A DNA stretch of 64,000 nucleotides, from NCBI RefSeq assembly GCF_027497195.1, contig NZ_CP114905.1:5591001-5655000 (forward strand). The letters run 5' to 3'. How positions within the stretch are numbered: position 1 is the first letter of the stretch; every line of letters starts with the position of its first letter. Positions 18,630-27,094 of this stretch are shown one piece after another. Origin of the DNA: Streptomyces sp. WMMC500 (GTDB lineage Bacteria; Actinomycetota; Actinomycetes; Streptomycetales; Streptomycetaceae). The notes beneath the pieces were generated by a model, which had not been told where the DNA came from, made no database searches, and saw only the letters and a program-made list of their open reading frames with translations. Made by a program: the position numbers and the translations under genes.

Positions 18630-18800
18630 GTGACCGCAGCTTACTGCGCGCGGGTGCCGCGGTGCCGGAGAGGGGCCCGAAGCTACGAGGCAATCGCCAA
18701 TCTCCTCAACGTCGACCTGATCGCACACCCGCCACCGGAGCCCGTCGAGCCAAGCCGGGCGGTGGGCCGGTGGACCTACGGACCTGCGGCGCGAACGTGC
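18630..18800 (+). pseudogene. Serine recombinase fragment
   Basis: A short plus-strand frame reads SYEAIANLLNVDLIAHPPPE, continuing VEPSRAVGRWTYG. This is the spacing seen in the Recombinase domain of large serine integrases/resolvases, where an IA-x-x-LN helix is followed by a Pro-rich strand and a W-x-x-x-AV motif. No catalytic Ser domain or zinc ribbon remains nearby. The rest of 18597-19028 shows no gene I can support. Confidence 0.45.
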
Positions 18801-19028
18801 CCGGATCAGCAGATCCATCGCCGAGCAGTAGGCGGCCCGCACGATGCTCGACGCCATCATCGGGGCCACCAGACGCTCACCGTACCGTGGACGGTGTCGG
18901 ATGCCGCTGGGCAAGCGACAGCCGCCCGGACCAGGGCAGGCACACGACTGGGAGTGCCTGCCAAACAGCTCGGCGTCGGCCGTGTCGTGGCGGTGACGAA
19001 GTTCCAGCAGATCAAGTCCCTGGCCGGA

Positions 19029-19931
19029 TCAGGCGCTGACGCCGCGTTCGCCGAAGACCTCGCGGACCACTCCGACGGCGTTGAGCGCCCGGGGGAATCC
19101 CGCATAGGGGACGGTCTGGATGACGGTCTCGATCACCTGCCGGGGTGACAGGCCCACGTTGAGCGCGGCGTTCACGTGTACCCGCTGCTGTGGCGCGGTG
19201 TCGCCGAAGGCGATCAGGCCGCCCAGCGTGACGAGCTGCCGCTGGGGCAGGTCCAGACCCGGCCGGGGGTACACGTCGCCGAAGGTGAACTCGACGATGT
19301 ACCGGCCGAGATCCGGCGCCACGTCTTTCAGCGACTCGATGACCTCAAGACCGTGCGCGCCGTCGACCGCGCGCAGCATCTCCGCCCCCCGCCCGTAGCG
19401 GTCCCCGCCCGCGGGCACCTCGACCGGAGCGATGTGCTCGTGCCGCTCCTCGAAGACGGCGCGGGCGGCGGTCAGCGCGTTGAGCGTGCGGGGAAAGCCG
19501 GTGAAGGGGACCAGGTGGATCAGTGCTTCGACGATCTGCTCCGGGGCCAGGCCGGTGTGCAGTGCGGCAGCTATGTGGAAGCGGAGCTGCGAGGCGGTGT
19601 CTCCGGTTGCGGTGAGGGCGCCGACGGTGACGAGCTGCCGCTGACGCGCGTCCAGACCGGGCCTGGCGTGCACGTCCCCGTAGGCGAACTCGACGACGAA
19701 GCGCCCCAGATCGGGTGCGACATCGTCCAGGGCGGTGACGGTGTCGAGGGCGTCGGGGCCGGCGATCTGCCGCATGCGCGCCACGCCGCGCGCGTACCGC
19801 CGGGAACTCCCGTCGTGCGCCGCGGCCTGGCCGCCTGCCGGCAGGGAGGCGGTCATCGCGCCGGCTCCGCCGGCGGCTCCGTAGCGCAGCAGGGAACGGC
19901 GGCGGGCGGGCTTATCCTGCGGGATCGTCAT
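19029..19931 (-). CDS. Secreted (Tat-type) protein with two carboxymuconolactone decarboxylase domains
   Basis: 300 aa from the ATG at 19931. The N-terminus RRRSLLRYGAAGGAGA is a twin-arginine-like signal. Two tandem CMD domains follow, at ~residues 70-160 and ~200-290. Each has a RQLVT(V/L)G(A/G)L helix, an H(I/V)(A/N)AAL(H/N)(T/V)GL turn and an (E)xxIxx(V/L)PYxGFPRxLNA end. Neither domain has the AhpD Cys-x-x-Cys, so peroxidatic activity is not expected. The arrangement resembles gamma-carboxymuconolactone decarboxylase-like proteins of unknown substrate. It overlaps the end of the MerR gene by 20 bases and is probably co-transcribed with it. Confidence 0.85.
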   Translation of the reverse strand: MTIPQDKPARRRSLLRYGAAGGAGAMTASLPAGGQAAAHDGSSRRYARGVARMRQIAGPDALDTVTALDDVAPDLGRFVVEFAYGDVHARPGLDARQRQLVTVGALTATGDTASQLRFHIAAALHTGLAPEQIVEALIHLVPFTGFPRTLNALTAARAVFEERHEHIAPVEVPAGGDRYGRGAEMLRAVDGAHGLEVIESLKDVAPDLGRYIVEFTFGDVYPRPGLDLPQRQLVTLGGLIAFGDTAPQQRVHVNAALNVGLSPRQVIETVIQTVPYAGFPRALNAVGVVREVFGERGVSA

Positions 19932-20328
19932 CCTGGTCCTCCAGTAACCCTTCGTAATGGGTGATCTTGTCGCTGATGGCGGCGAGGTTGCGCATGACCG
20001 CCGCCTGCTCGTCGCGGACGCGGCGCTCGTGGGTGCGCAGCAACTCCAGCCGGTCGCGTACGGTGGCGTCCCCGCAGCGGCGGAGCCGGGCGAAGCGCAG
20101 CATCTCCTGGATGGGCATCGCTGTCGTACGCAGCCGCAGCAGGAATGCCAGCCAGGCGAGATCCGACTGCTGGTAGCGGCGGTGGCCGTCCGGGGCCCGG
20201 TCCACACGGTCGATGAGCCCGATGCGCTCGTAGTAGCGGAGCGTGGTAGGGCTCAGCCCGGTGAACGCGGATGTCTCGGCGATGGTCAGGGGCTTGGCGG
20301 TGGTCGAGGTGATCCGGGGTATGGACAT
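19912..20328 (-). CDS. MerR family transcriptional regulator
   Basis: 138 aa from the ATG at 20328. The winged HTH is LTIAETSAFTGLSPTTLRYYERIGLIDRVDRAPDGHRRY, with TLRYYE diagnostic for MerR. The dimerisation coiled coil covers residues ~80-130 (RDRLELLRTHERRVRDEQAA). There is no Cys cluster, so it is not a metal sensor of the MerR/CueR type; it fits the multidrug or stress-responsive branch. Its 3' end overlaps the CMD gene, which suggests autoregulation of the pair. Confidence 0.9.
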   Translation of the reverse strand: MSIPRITSTTAKPLTIAETSAFTGLSPTTLRYYERIGLIDRVDRAPDGHRRYQQSDLAWLAFLLRLRTTAMPIQEMLRFARLRRCGDATVRDRLELLRTHERRVRDEQAAVMRNLAAISDKITHYEGLLEDQDDDPAG

Positions 20329-20377
20329 GCCGGGGACGGTAAGGGTTGGAGCGCGCTTCAAGGCAACAGACCCCTCG

Positions 20378-21214
20378 TCATCCGGGCACGCGGTAGACGG
20401 CGGAGTCGCCCCAGGTCGCGGTGTGCAACTCGCCCGCGGCGTCGATGCCGAGGGCGACGGGCGAGTCGAGGCCGCGCAGGACGGGCCGGGTCGAGCCGTC
20501 GGGCCGTACGCGGGTGACCTGACCGCCCGCGCGGTCGGCAACGTACAACTCGCCGCCCTCGGTGACGACGATCCCCACGCCAGGGCCCTCGACGTCGTCC
20601 GAGAGGGGCTCAGGCTTCCCACCCGGCCGGATGCGTGCGATGCCGCCGTCGTAGTTGGCCACATACACGGTGCCGTCCGGATGCGCGGCCACCCCCACGG
20701 GGGTACGCAGACCGTCGGCCAGCGTGCTGCGTGCCCCGTCCGGTCCGATCCGGACGATCTCGTCGCTCGCCCGGTTGGCCACCAGCAGGTTGCCCTGCCG
20801 GTCGAAGCCGATGCCGGTGGGGGTGCGGAAGCCGTCGGCGAACTCCTCGAACTCACCTGCCCCGGTAGCCCGGTAGATCACGTCCGCGCTGTAGTCCGCG
20901 ACGTACAGGACACCGTCGTCCCCCATCGCCAGCCCTGCGGGAGAGTCCAGGCCGTCGAGGTACGTCGAGCGGGCGCCGTCCGTACCGATGCGCTCCACGG
21001 TGCCCGCGGACCAGTTGGAGACGTACATGGCGCCGTCCGGGCCGAAGGCCAGCCCGGTCGGGGACGAGAAGCCCGTGTGCAGCGCCCCCGTCTCGTGCGC
21101 GCCGCTCGCGGAGGTCGGCGGCCCGACCGCCGCCGGGTCGCCTCCGTCGGCGCAGGCCGTGACGAACGCCGTCAGGAGTGCGCAGATGATGAGCTGTGAC
21201 CGGTGGGAACGCAT
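20378..21214 (-). CDS. NHL-repeat lipoprotein (SMP-30/virginiamycin B lyase-like propeller)
   Basis: 278 aa from the ATG at 21214, preceded by GAGGTG. A lipoprotein signal ends in FVTAC near residue 21. Six repeats of ~40 residues follow, each with a (S/T)P(T/A)G(L/I)(A/G)xxxDG core and VA(D/N) strand: SPTGLAFGPDGAMYVSNW, SPAGLAMGDDGVLYVADY, TPTGIGFDRQGNLLVANR, TPVGVAAHPDGTVYVANY. This is a membrane-anchored six-bladed propeller of the NHL/SGL type. No catalytic residues are identifiable. It lies 49 bases upstream of the MerR gene on the same strand. Confidence 0.82.
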   Translation of the reverse strand: MRSHRSQLIICALLTAFVTACADGGDPAAVGPPTSASGAHETGALHTGFSSPTGLAFGPDGAMYVSNWSAGTVERIGTDGARSTYLDGLDSPAGLAMGDDGVLYVADYSADVIYRATGAGEFEEFADGFRTPTGIGFDRQGNLLVANRASDEIVRIGPDGARSTLADGLRTPVGVAAHPDGTVYVANYDGGIARIRPGGKPEPLSDDVEGPGVGIVVTEGGELYVADRAGGQVTRVRPDGSTRPVLRGLDSPVALGIDAAGELHTATWGDSAVYRVPG

Positions 21215-21266
21215 GATCACCTCGTGCTGGAGCGGCTGGCGGGTTCCGACTCGGTGAACGTACGAG

Positions 21267-21599
21267 TTGCAGCGCGCTACAACGCAAGAGGCGAAGTTCA
21301 TGGCACGGATCCGGGTGCCACGACCCACCGGACGCCCCCGGACCGGGCCAGAGATGGTCCTCGGGGACAAGGCGTACTCGTCGCGGGCGATCCGCTCCGA
21401 CCTGCGACGCCGTGGGATCCGGGCGGTGATCCCGCAGCCCTCGGATCAGGCCGCCCACCGCAAGCGGCTCGGCGGTCGCGGTGGCAGACCACCGGCCGGT
21501 GGCCCCGGCACCCGGGCCGCCGCCGGTCTCGACGACCCGGACCGCCTCGTCCGCGGCCTGCCGGAGGCGGTGTGCATGCACCGCCCAGACGAGCCGTAA
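21267..21599 (+). pseudogene. IS5-family transposase fragment (second group)
   Basis: An internal segment of a DDE transposase reads RIRVPRPTGRPRTGPEMVLG, then DKAYSSRAIRSDLRRRGI and PQPSDQAAHRKRLGGRGGRPP. In the family the Asp of GDKAYSS is catalytic, and the GGRPP motif follows 30-35 residues later. The N-terminal third and C-terminal Glu region are missing, and the frame decays after ~21480. It differs from the family of the 1644-bp IS. It sits directly upstream of the NHL lipoprotein promoter region. Confidence 0.75.
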
Positions 21600-21612
21600 G
21601 AGGCGACAACCC

Positions 21613-22080
21613 TCAGTCGGGTTGTCCGGTCGCGGCCTTGGTCTCCCGTTCGAAGGTGAGCAGGGCGTTGATGACGAGGGCCCGCTCGGCCGGTGTCAGG
21701 GGTTCGAGGGCCGTGCGCCAGGCATCGGCTCCGGCGGCCAGCCAGCTTTCGATGGCGGCGCGGTGTTCTTCGTCGATGCTGACGATGGTGCGGCGGCGGT
21801 CACCCTCGTCCTCGCGGCGCTGGAGGATCCCCTGACGGTTCAGGTCGCCGACCATGAGACTCACGGTCGTGGACGCGACCTGCAGTCCGGCCGCCAGTTC
21901 CTTGACCGTCGCCGGGCCGTCGTAGAGCAGCAGCGCAAGCAGCGACAGGTGACGGGGAGTCAGGGCGAAGTCACGCAGTTGGTCGGGGATGGGCATCCGC
22001 TTGGAGCGCGCCACGAGGCGGGGCATCAGGGAGATCATCTCGCGCACGCCCTCATCCAGCGTCGGCAGGTCCTTTGACAC
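21613..22080 (-). CDS. MarR family transcriptional regulator
   Basis: 155 aa. The winged helix spans LTPRHLSLLALLLYDGPATVKELAAGLQVASTTVSLMVGDLNRQGILQRREDEGDRRRTIV, the canonical MarR DNA-binding region with the wing Asp-Arg-Arg. The flanking helices make the dimer interface. It is divergent from the glyoxalase/MMPL genes across 77 bp containing AT-rich repeats, and most likely represses that operon. No Cys is positioned for redox sensing. Confidence 0.92.
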   Translation of the reverse strand: MSKDLPTLDEGVREMISLMPRLVARSKRMPIPDQLRDFALTPRHLSLLALLLYDGPATVKELAAGLQVASTTVSLMVGDLNRQGILQRREDEGDRRRTIVSIDEEHRAAIESWLAAGADAWRTALEPLTPAERALVINALLTFERETKAATGQPD

Positions 22081-22098
22081 CGAGCACCTCCCGGTCTT

Positions 22099-22134
22099 AG
22101 GTTTGCAATCAAATCTATTTTAGAAAGCAACGCG
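22099..22134. promoter_or_regulatory. AT-rich MarR-type operator/promoter
   Basis: The 77-bp divergent region contains an AT-rich block strikingly different from its surroundings. TTTGCAATCAAAT and TTTAGAAAGCAAC form an imperfect inverted repeat with TTGC / GCAA ends. This is where a MarR dimer and RNA polymerase would compete. Confidence 0.4.
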
Positions 22135-22157
22135 ATACGAGCCTTCAGGAGTACGCG

Positions 22158-22877
22158 ATGACTGTCTACGACCTGGACCATCTCACGCTCGGTGTACGCC
22201 ACCTCTACAAGGGCGCCGAACGACTGCGCCGCGAGACCGGGCTGCGCAGCCACGAAGGCGGCTGGCTGGATCAGATGCCCACGGCCAACCGGATCGTCCC
22301 GCTGCCCGGCGACGCCTTCCTCAACATCGAATCCGTCATCGATCACTGCACCGACGACCTGCCGCCCGGCGTCGGCGCTTTCGCCGCCTGGTTCGCCGGC
22401 ACCACGCAGCGGGCCGACCACTGGATGAACTGGAACCTGCGCACCCGTACCCTGGCGGACCTTGAGGCGGTCGCGCGCCGCTTCGGCGGCACGGTCGTGA
22501 CCGCACCGGGCTCCCACCGGCCCGACGGCACCGTCGCGACGACGGTCATGGCGCCCGGCAACGCGGCGGTCACCTGGGCGCGCGGGCTGCCGAACTTCTC
22601 CTACCACGCCGACATGGCCGCTCACCCCGCCCGCCGCGTTCCGCACGACCACGAGCGCCCGGTGCAGCGGATCGCATGGCTCGAAGTGGGCGGCGACCCC
22701 GCCGAACTCGCCCAGCACGTCGGCAGCGCGACGTTCGCCACCCTCCCGCTGCGCTTCGTCGACGCCCCGCCAGGACTGCACGGCATCGGCCTGACCACCC
22801 GTGACGGCGAGGAGCTGGCGGTACGTGCCCCCTCCGCCGCAGCCGACCTCGCAGAACTCGCGGCCCGCACGGCGTAG
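22158..22877 (+). CDS. Glyoxalase-like (VOC) domain protein
   Basis: 239 aa with CAGGAG upstream of the ATG. It starts with YDLDHLTLGVRHLYKGAERL, the first beta-alpha unit of a Glyoxalase_3-type fold with a potential metal-binding His (H in LDHLTLG). Later segments are NRIVPLPGDAFLNIESV and RIAWLEVGGDPAELAQHVG. Such proteins resemble a four-repeat VOC fold found as uncharacterised cytosolic enzymes. It is co-directional with the MMPL gene 47 bases downstream and is controlled from the same divergent region as the MarR gene. Substrate unknown. Confidence 0.8.
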   Translation: MTVYDLDHLTLGVRHLYKGAERLRRETGLRSHEGGWLDQMPTANRIVPLPGDAFLNIESVIDHCTDDLPPGVGAFAAWFAGTTQRADHWMNWNLRTRTLADLEAVARRFGGTVVTAPGSHRPDGTVATTVMAPGNAAVTWARGLPNFSYHADMAAHPARRVPHDHERPVQRIAWLEVGGDPAELAQHVGSATFATLPLRFVDAPPGLHGIGLTTRDGEELAVRAPSAAADLAELAARTA

Positions 22878-22924
22878 CGCTCTCGGCCACTGCTTCGACC
22901 CGCCAACGACGAGAACGGAACCTC

Positions 22925-25115
22925 ATGGGCACCCTCCTTTACCGGCTAGGCCGCTTCAGTCACACCCGCCGCAGGCTCGTGGCCGCCGTGTGGCTGGCCG
23001 TCGCAGTCGCCTTCGGCGGCGCCGCCGCCACGCTCTCCGGCTCCACAGTCGACTCCTTCAGCCTTCCGGGAACCGAGTCCCAGGAGGCGTTCGACCTCCT
23101 GGACGAGCGATTCGCGGGTGTGCCGATGGACGGCGCCTCGGCCCGTGTGGTGTTCCTCGCCGAGGACACGGCGACGATCGACGCCGGCCGAGGGTGAGGT
23201 CCGCGACATCCTCAGGGACCTCCGGGCCGGTGAGCAGGTGCTGGAGGTCGTGAGCCCCTTCGACTCCGGACTGGTCAGCGAGGACCGCACGACGGCGCTC
23301 GCCGAGGTCACCTACTCCGCCCCCTACCCCGACCTGGAGCCGCAGACCAAGGACGCGCTGCACGCCGCGGCCGAGGCCGGGGAACGCGCCGGGCTGAGGG
23401 TCGAACTCGGCGGTGACGCCCTCGAACCCGAGCTGGCGGTCGGCGGCGAGCTGGCGGGCCTGGCCGTGGCGGCGCTCGTCCTGGTACTCACCCTCGGCTC
23501 CCTGCTGGCCGCGGGCATGCCGCTGGCCACCGGGATCACCGGCGTGCTCATCGGGGTCTGCGGCATCACCGCCGCCACCGGCATCGTCGACCTCGGCGCG
23601 ACCACGCCCATCCTCGCGCTGATGCTGGGCCTGGCAGTGGGCATCGACTACGCCCTGTTCATCGTCTCCCGCTACCGCCACGAACTCGCCGACGGCCGCG
23701 CACCCGACCAGGCCGCCGGGGTCGCCGTCGCCACCGCCGGATCCGCGGTGGTGTTCGCCGGGCTCACCGTCGTCATCGCCCTCGCAGGGCTCTCCGTGGT
23801 CGGCATCAGGCTGCTCACCGAGATGGGTCTGGCCGCCGCCGCCACGGTGATCGTCGCGGTACTCATCGCGCTCACCCTCCTGCCGGCCCTCCTGGGCTTC
23901 GCCGGCCACCGGATACTCCCGCGCCGGCTGCGCCGGGGACGTACCACCGAGCTCGAACGCCCCGGACTCGGACGGCGGTGGGCCGGGGTCGTCACGCGCC
24001 GGCCGGGCGCGGTCCTGGCCCTGACCGTCGTGGCCCTGGGCGTCCTGACCGCACCGGTCGCGGCCCTGCGCCTCGGCTTCCCCGACCACGGCATCTACCC
24101 CGAACAGACCACGCAGCGGCAGGCGTACGACGCCATCGCCGAGAACTTCGGGCCCGGACACAACGGCCCGCTCATGGTGGTCGTCGACGCCGCGAACACC
24201 CCCGACCCGCAGGCTGCCGCCAAGGGCGTACGCCGAGCGCTCTCCGCCACCGACGGCGTCGTCACCGCCACTCCCGCACAGTTCAATCCCGCCCGGGACA
24301 CCGCGGTCCTGACGGTGATCCCCGACGGCGGACCCGACAGCACCCGCACCGAGAACCTCGTGGAGACGATCAGAAACGACGTCCGCCCCGTAGCCGAACA
24401 GGCCGGCGCCACCATGGCCGTCACCGGCGGCACCGCGGTCCTCATCGACTTCAACGACACCATGGGCAAGGCGCTCCTGCTCTACCTGCCCGTCGTGATC
24501 GGCCTCTCGTTCCTCCTGCTGGTGGTCGTCTTCCGCTCCCTCGTCATCCCACTCAAGGCCACCCTGGGCTTCCTGCTCAGCCTGGGCGTCACGTTCGGCA
24601 CCCTCGTCGCGATCTTCCAGTGGGGCTGGCTCGAACCGCTCGGCATCCAGCCGACCGGCGCGGTGGTCAGTACGCTGCCCATCCTGCTCATCGGCATCGT
24701 CTTCGGTCTGGCCATGGACTACGAGGTCTTCCTCGTCTCCCGCATGCGGGAGGAGTACGTCCACGGCAGCACCGCCACACAGGCGGTACGCCACGGCTTC
24801 GAGCACGGTGCCCGCGTCGTCGCCGCAGCCGCGATCATCATGATCAGCGTCTTCGGGGGGTTCGTGCTCGGCGACTCCAGCGACATCATCCAGATCGGCG
24901 TCGCCCTCGCCGTGGCCGTCGCGGTCGACGCCTTCGTCGTCCGCATGGCCATCGTCCCCGCCGTCCTCACCCTCGCCGGCGACCGCGCCTGGAGGCTACC
25001 GGCCGCCCTCGACCGAACCCTCCCCCACCTGGACCTCGAAAACCACCAGCTCGCAGACGACCCCACCCCCAAAACACCCGCCATCACGCCCGACCGGGAC
25101 CCCACCCTCCTGTGA
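22925..25115 (+). pseudogene. MMPL/RND-type membrane transporter, frameshifted near residue 90
   Basis: The reading starts at ATG 22925 (LYRLGRFSHTRRRLVAAVWL, TM1) and runs to a stop after ATIDAGRG at 23197. The protein continues in the next frame from about 23188 as PAEGEVRDILRDLRAGEQV to 25115. Joined, it is ~730 aa with two six-TM MMPL blocks (AVGIDYALFIVSRYRHEL and GLAMDYEVFLVSRMREEY). It also has the D-Y proton-relay motifs and two extracytoplasmic domains, all otherwise intact. A one-base indel in 23180-23195 explains the break. It could be a true recent frameshift or a sequencing error, since everything else is undamaged. It would export lipids or a drug-like molecule under MarR control. 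Confidence 0.8.
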
Positions 25116-25135
25116 CGCGCTTCCGGAGAGGCTCC

Positions 25136-25980
25136 ATGACAACCCACCGACACCACGGCATGGCTGAGTTGCGGCTACTGGGTACCGTTGAACTGCGGGT
25201 CGAAGCCGGCAAGCCTGTCGACCTGGGCCCACCGCAGCAGCGCTGCGTACTGGCGGTTCTGGCGATGTCCTCCGGTCGTCCGGTGACGGTCGAGACCTTG
25301 ATCGACTGCGTCTGGGGTCGGCAGCCGCCGGAAACCGTCCGGGACATCGTGTACACGTATGTCTCGCGATTGCGGCGAGTCTTTCGACAAGCCGGTATCC
25401 CTGACGTCCTCCGCCGCGGTGACGGCAGATATCGGCTGGAACTCGCTCCCGACGAAGTGGACCTGCATCGCTCGCGCATGCTCGTCCGTCGCGCACGAGA
25501 GGAACGCGAAGGGGCCGCTGAGCTACTGCGCGCGGCCACCGGTCTGTGGCGCGGCACTCCCCTTGCGGGCCTGCGCGGCGACTGGCCGGCCCGGGTCCAG
25601 GCCGGGCTGGTACGCGAGCGTGTCACCCTTCTCGGCAGACGTTTCGACGCCGAGCTGGAGTTGGGCCAGAGGCAATCGGAGAGGGCCCTGGCCCGTCCCT
25701 GCGTAAGCTCCACCACCACATCCTCCGCCAGGACCCCGGCCTGGACCACCACTGCGCCTCACTGCCCCGTCCTGCCGCAGCCCCGACCCTGCTGCCGGCC
25801 CAACGGCTCCCGGATGGAACGGTGGTCACCGGGCCGGGACGACGGCCCCGGCCGTCGATGCGCGGGAGGCTGATCGCGGCGCTGGTCGCCCCGTCTGCCG
25901 AGGGAGGGCACTCTGCGGGAGTGGCGCTCCCATGCACGCGCCCCGTGACGTCGGGGGACGGTTCGCCGTCGACCGCGTAG
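25136..25980 (+). pseudogene. Truncated SARP regulator
   Basis: It starts at ATG 25136 with CGGAGAGG upstream. The DNA-binding domain is intact: LGPPQQRCVLAVLAMSSGRP and VRDIVYTYVSRLRRVF. The BTAD domain begins (EVDLHRSRMLVRRAREERE... LWRGTPLAGLRGDW) but breaks at LELGQRQSERALA near 25690. The expected continuation appears one frame over as LRKLHHHILRQDPGLD, after an internal loss of ~60 residues. The rest, to the stop at 25980, is a Pro/Arg-rich frame without domain character. The AfsR-like protein at 13761 shows what is missing. It is probably non-functional as a full BTAD regulator. Confidence 0.7.
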
Positions 25981-26329
25981 CCGCCGCAGCCCCGCGTGCG
26001 ATGGCCTGCGGCACGCACTCTTCCCACGGCGGCCGATACCGCCGTGGAACCCGTAGTGGAACTTAGGGCACCGGTATGGCACGGCCGTGATCACGGGGAG
26101 GGGCCAATTCGAGAGGATCAAGCCTCTGAGCTGGCCCTTCGGCGTGTGCCCCCGGCAGGGCACCACACAGATGGGAACGGTCGTAGCCCCTGGTCGCCGG
26201 GCGGACGGATCTCCATCGGGTCCACCTTGCCCCTCTGAAGCCCCAGCGCTGACCGCGGGGAACTCAACTGCTCACCGGTCGGTCACGACATGGACTGAAC
26301 CCGGCGTACAGACCGACTCGTCCGCCTTC

Positions 26330-26370
26330 ACGGCCCTGAACTGGGTGTTACCTGGATCAGGGCCGTTTTC
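26330..26370 (+). terminator. Rho-independent terminator
   Basis: A perfect 10-bp inverted repeat, ACGGCCCTGA (26330-26339) with TCAGGGCCGT (26357-26366), has a 17-base loop and is followed by TTTTC. The surrounding 25981-26510 holds no gene I can support, so the transcript it ends is unclear. Confidence 0.6.
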
Positions 26371-26512
26371 CACGTCTCTACCTACGGTTTCCCGGGGGTT
26401 CCCGCGCGGTTGCGTAATGGCTGTGTAACGCGATCTTGGTCGGGGGCAGCAGTGAGGCTGGATGACGGCTGGAGAGCGCTCAATAGGCGAGTCGGCGCAA
26501 GGGGACACTCGG

Positions 26513-26640
26513 TGTGTACGCCCGCGTCGGACGAGCCCTTCTGAGAACACGCCCCCAGGATGTGACCCGGGTGAACGGCCCTGCTTTCGCCCGCGTAGGC
26601 CACTGGGTGGAGCCGCTTGGCCATCCCGTCCCTTTGCTTG
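26513..26640 (+). repeat. Diverged ~115-bp repeat, copy A
   Basis: From TGTACGCC (26515) to CATCCCGTCC (~26631) this stretch aligns with 43411-43527 at about two bases in three, with almost no gaps. Shared blocks include TGTACGCC, GTGAACGGC and CCGCT-GG-CATCCCGT. In translation both begin (M/V)YARVGR and end PLGHPVP, but neither frame resembles a known protein. The nature of the element is unknown. Copy A runs into the tRNA-like sequence. Confidence 0.5.
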
Positions 26641-26668
26641 GCCGCAGGTTCGAGTCCTGCACGCGGCG
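26590..26668 (+). pseudogene. tRNA-like sequence with abnormal anticodon arm
   Basis: A perfect T-arm is present: GCAGG-TTCGAGT-CCTGC at 26644-26660. The following ACGCGG (26661-26666) pairs fully with CCGCGT at 26591-26596, giving a 6-bp acceptor stem; the seventh pair is C-C. A short D-arm GGC...GCC with GGG in the loop lies at 26598-26614. The anticodon position does not fold normally. The best stem there, GGCCA/TGGCC at 26619-26642, encloses ~14 bases instead of 7. This looks like a decayed tRNA or a tRNA fragment left at an integration site, not a working tRNA. Confidence 0.4.
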
Positions 26669-27094
26669 CGGCGGTCATCTGTCAGCGCCCTCCGCTGCCC
26701 CGGGCCGGGTGACACGTGGAAGCGGCACAGGGGACGCCGTAGCCGCGCATTCCCGTTGGGCCCGCGGCAGCAACGCCGCCGCCGGTAGGCCGGCGGGGCC
26801 GGGGATGCCATAGAGCTCTTCGAAGGAGGCGGGGGGATTGGCCCAGCCGACCTCCCAGACGAGATAGCCGTACGTGTCCAGTGTCTTGGCCAGCCGCTTT
26901 CCCGGACGCACCCCGTTCAGCTCGCCCCACGCGGCCCGGGAGCGCCGCGACATCGGGAGGGGTGATCCCCGTGACGAAGCACGGGACTCCGACCCCGCCG
27001 GGTGGCGCGGGGTGCGCCCTGTGGTTTAGTCCTGTTCCCCGCTCCTGCGGGGAGGCCGAGGACGGCCAGGGGACCGAGGGGATCGGACGCGCGG
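26669..27094. other. Stretch without a firmly supported gene
   Basis: The minus-strand frame 26953-26675 contains a protein-like run (RPGKRLAKTLDTYGYLVWEV... NPPASFEELYG) but has no ribosome site and decays into Pro/Ala-rich sequence. It may be a gene fragment. I recognise no family. The last ~90 bases are the leader of the sulfotransferase gene. Confidence 0.3.

Noticed and set aside
23058..24806. 582-codon minus-strand Glu/Asp/Gly-rich frame
   Set aside because: Antisense of the MMPL gene, whose TM and VxxSR motifs are unambiguous.
26675..26953. Minus-strand 92-codon frame as a gene
   Set aside because: A central protein-like run exists, but it has no ribosome site, a low-complexity tail and no recognised family; noted only within the stretch description.
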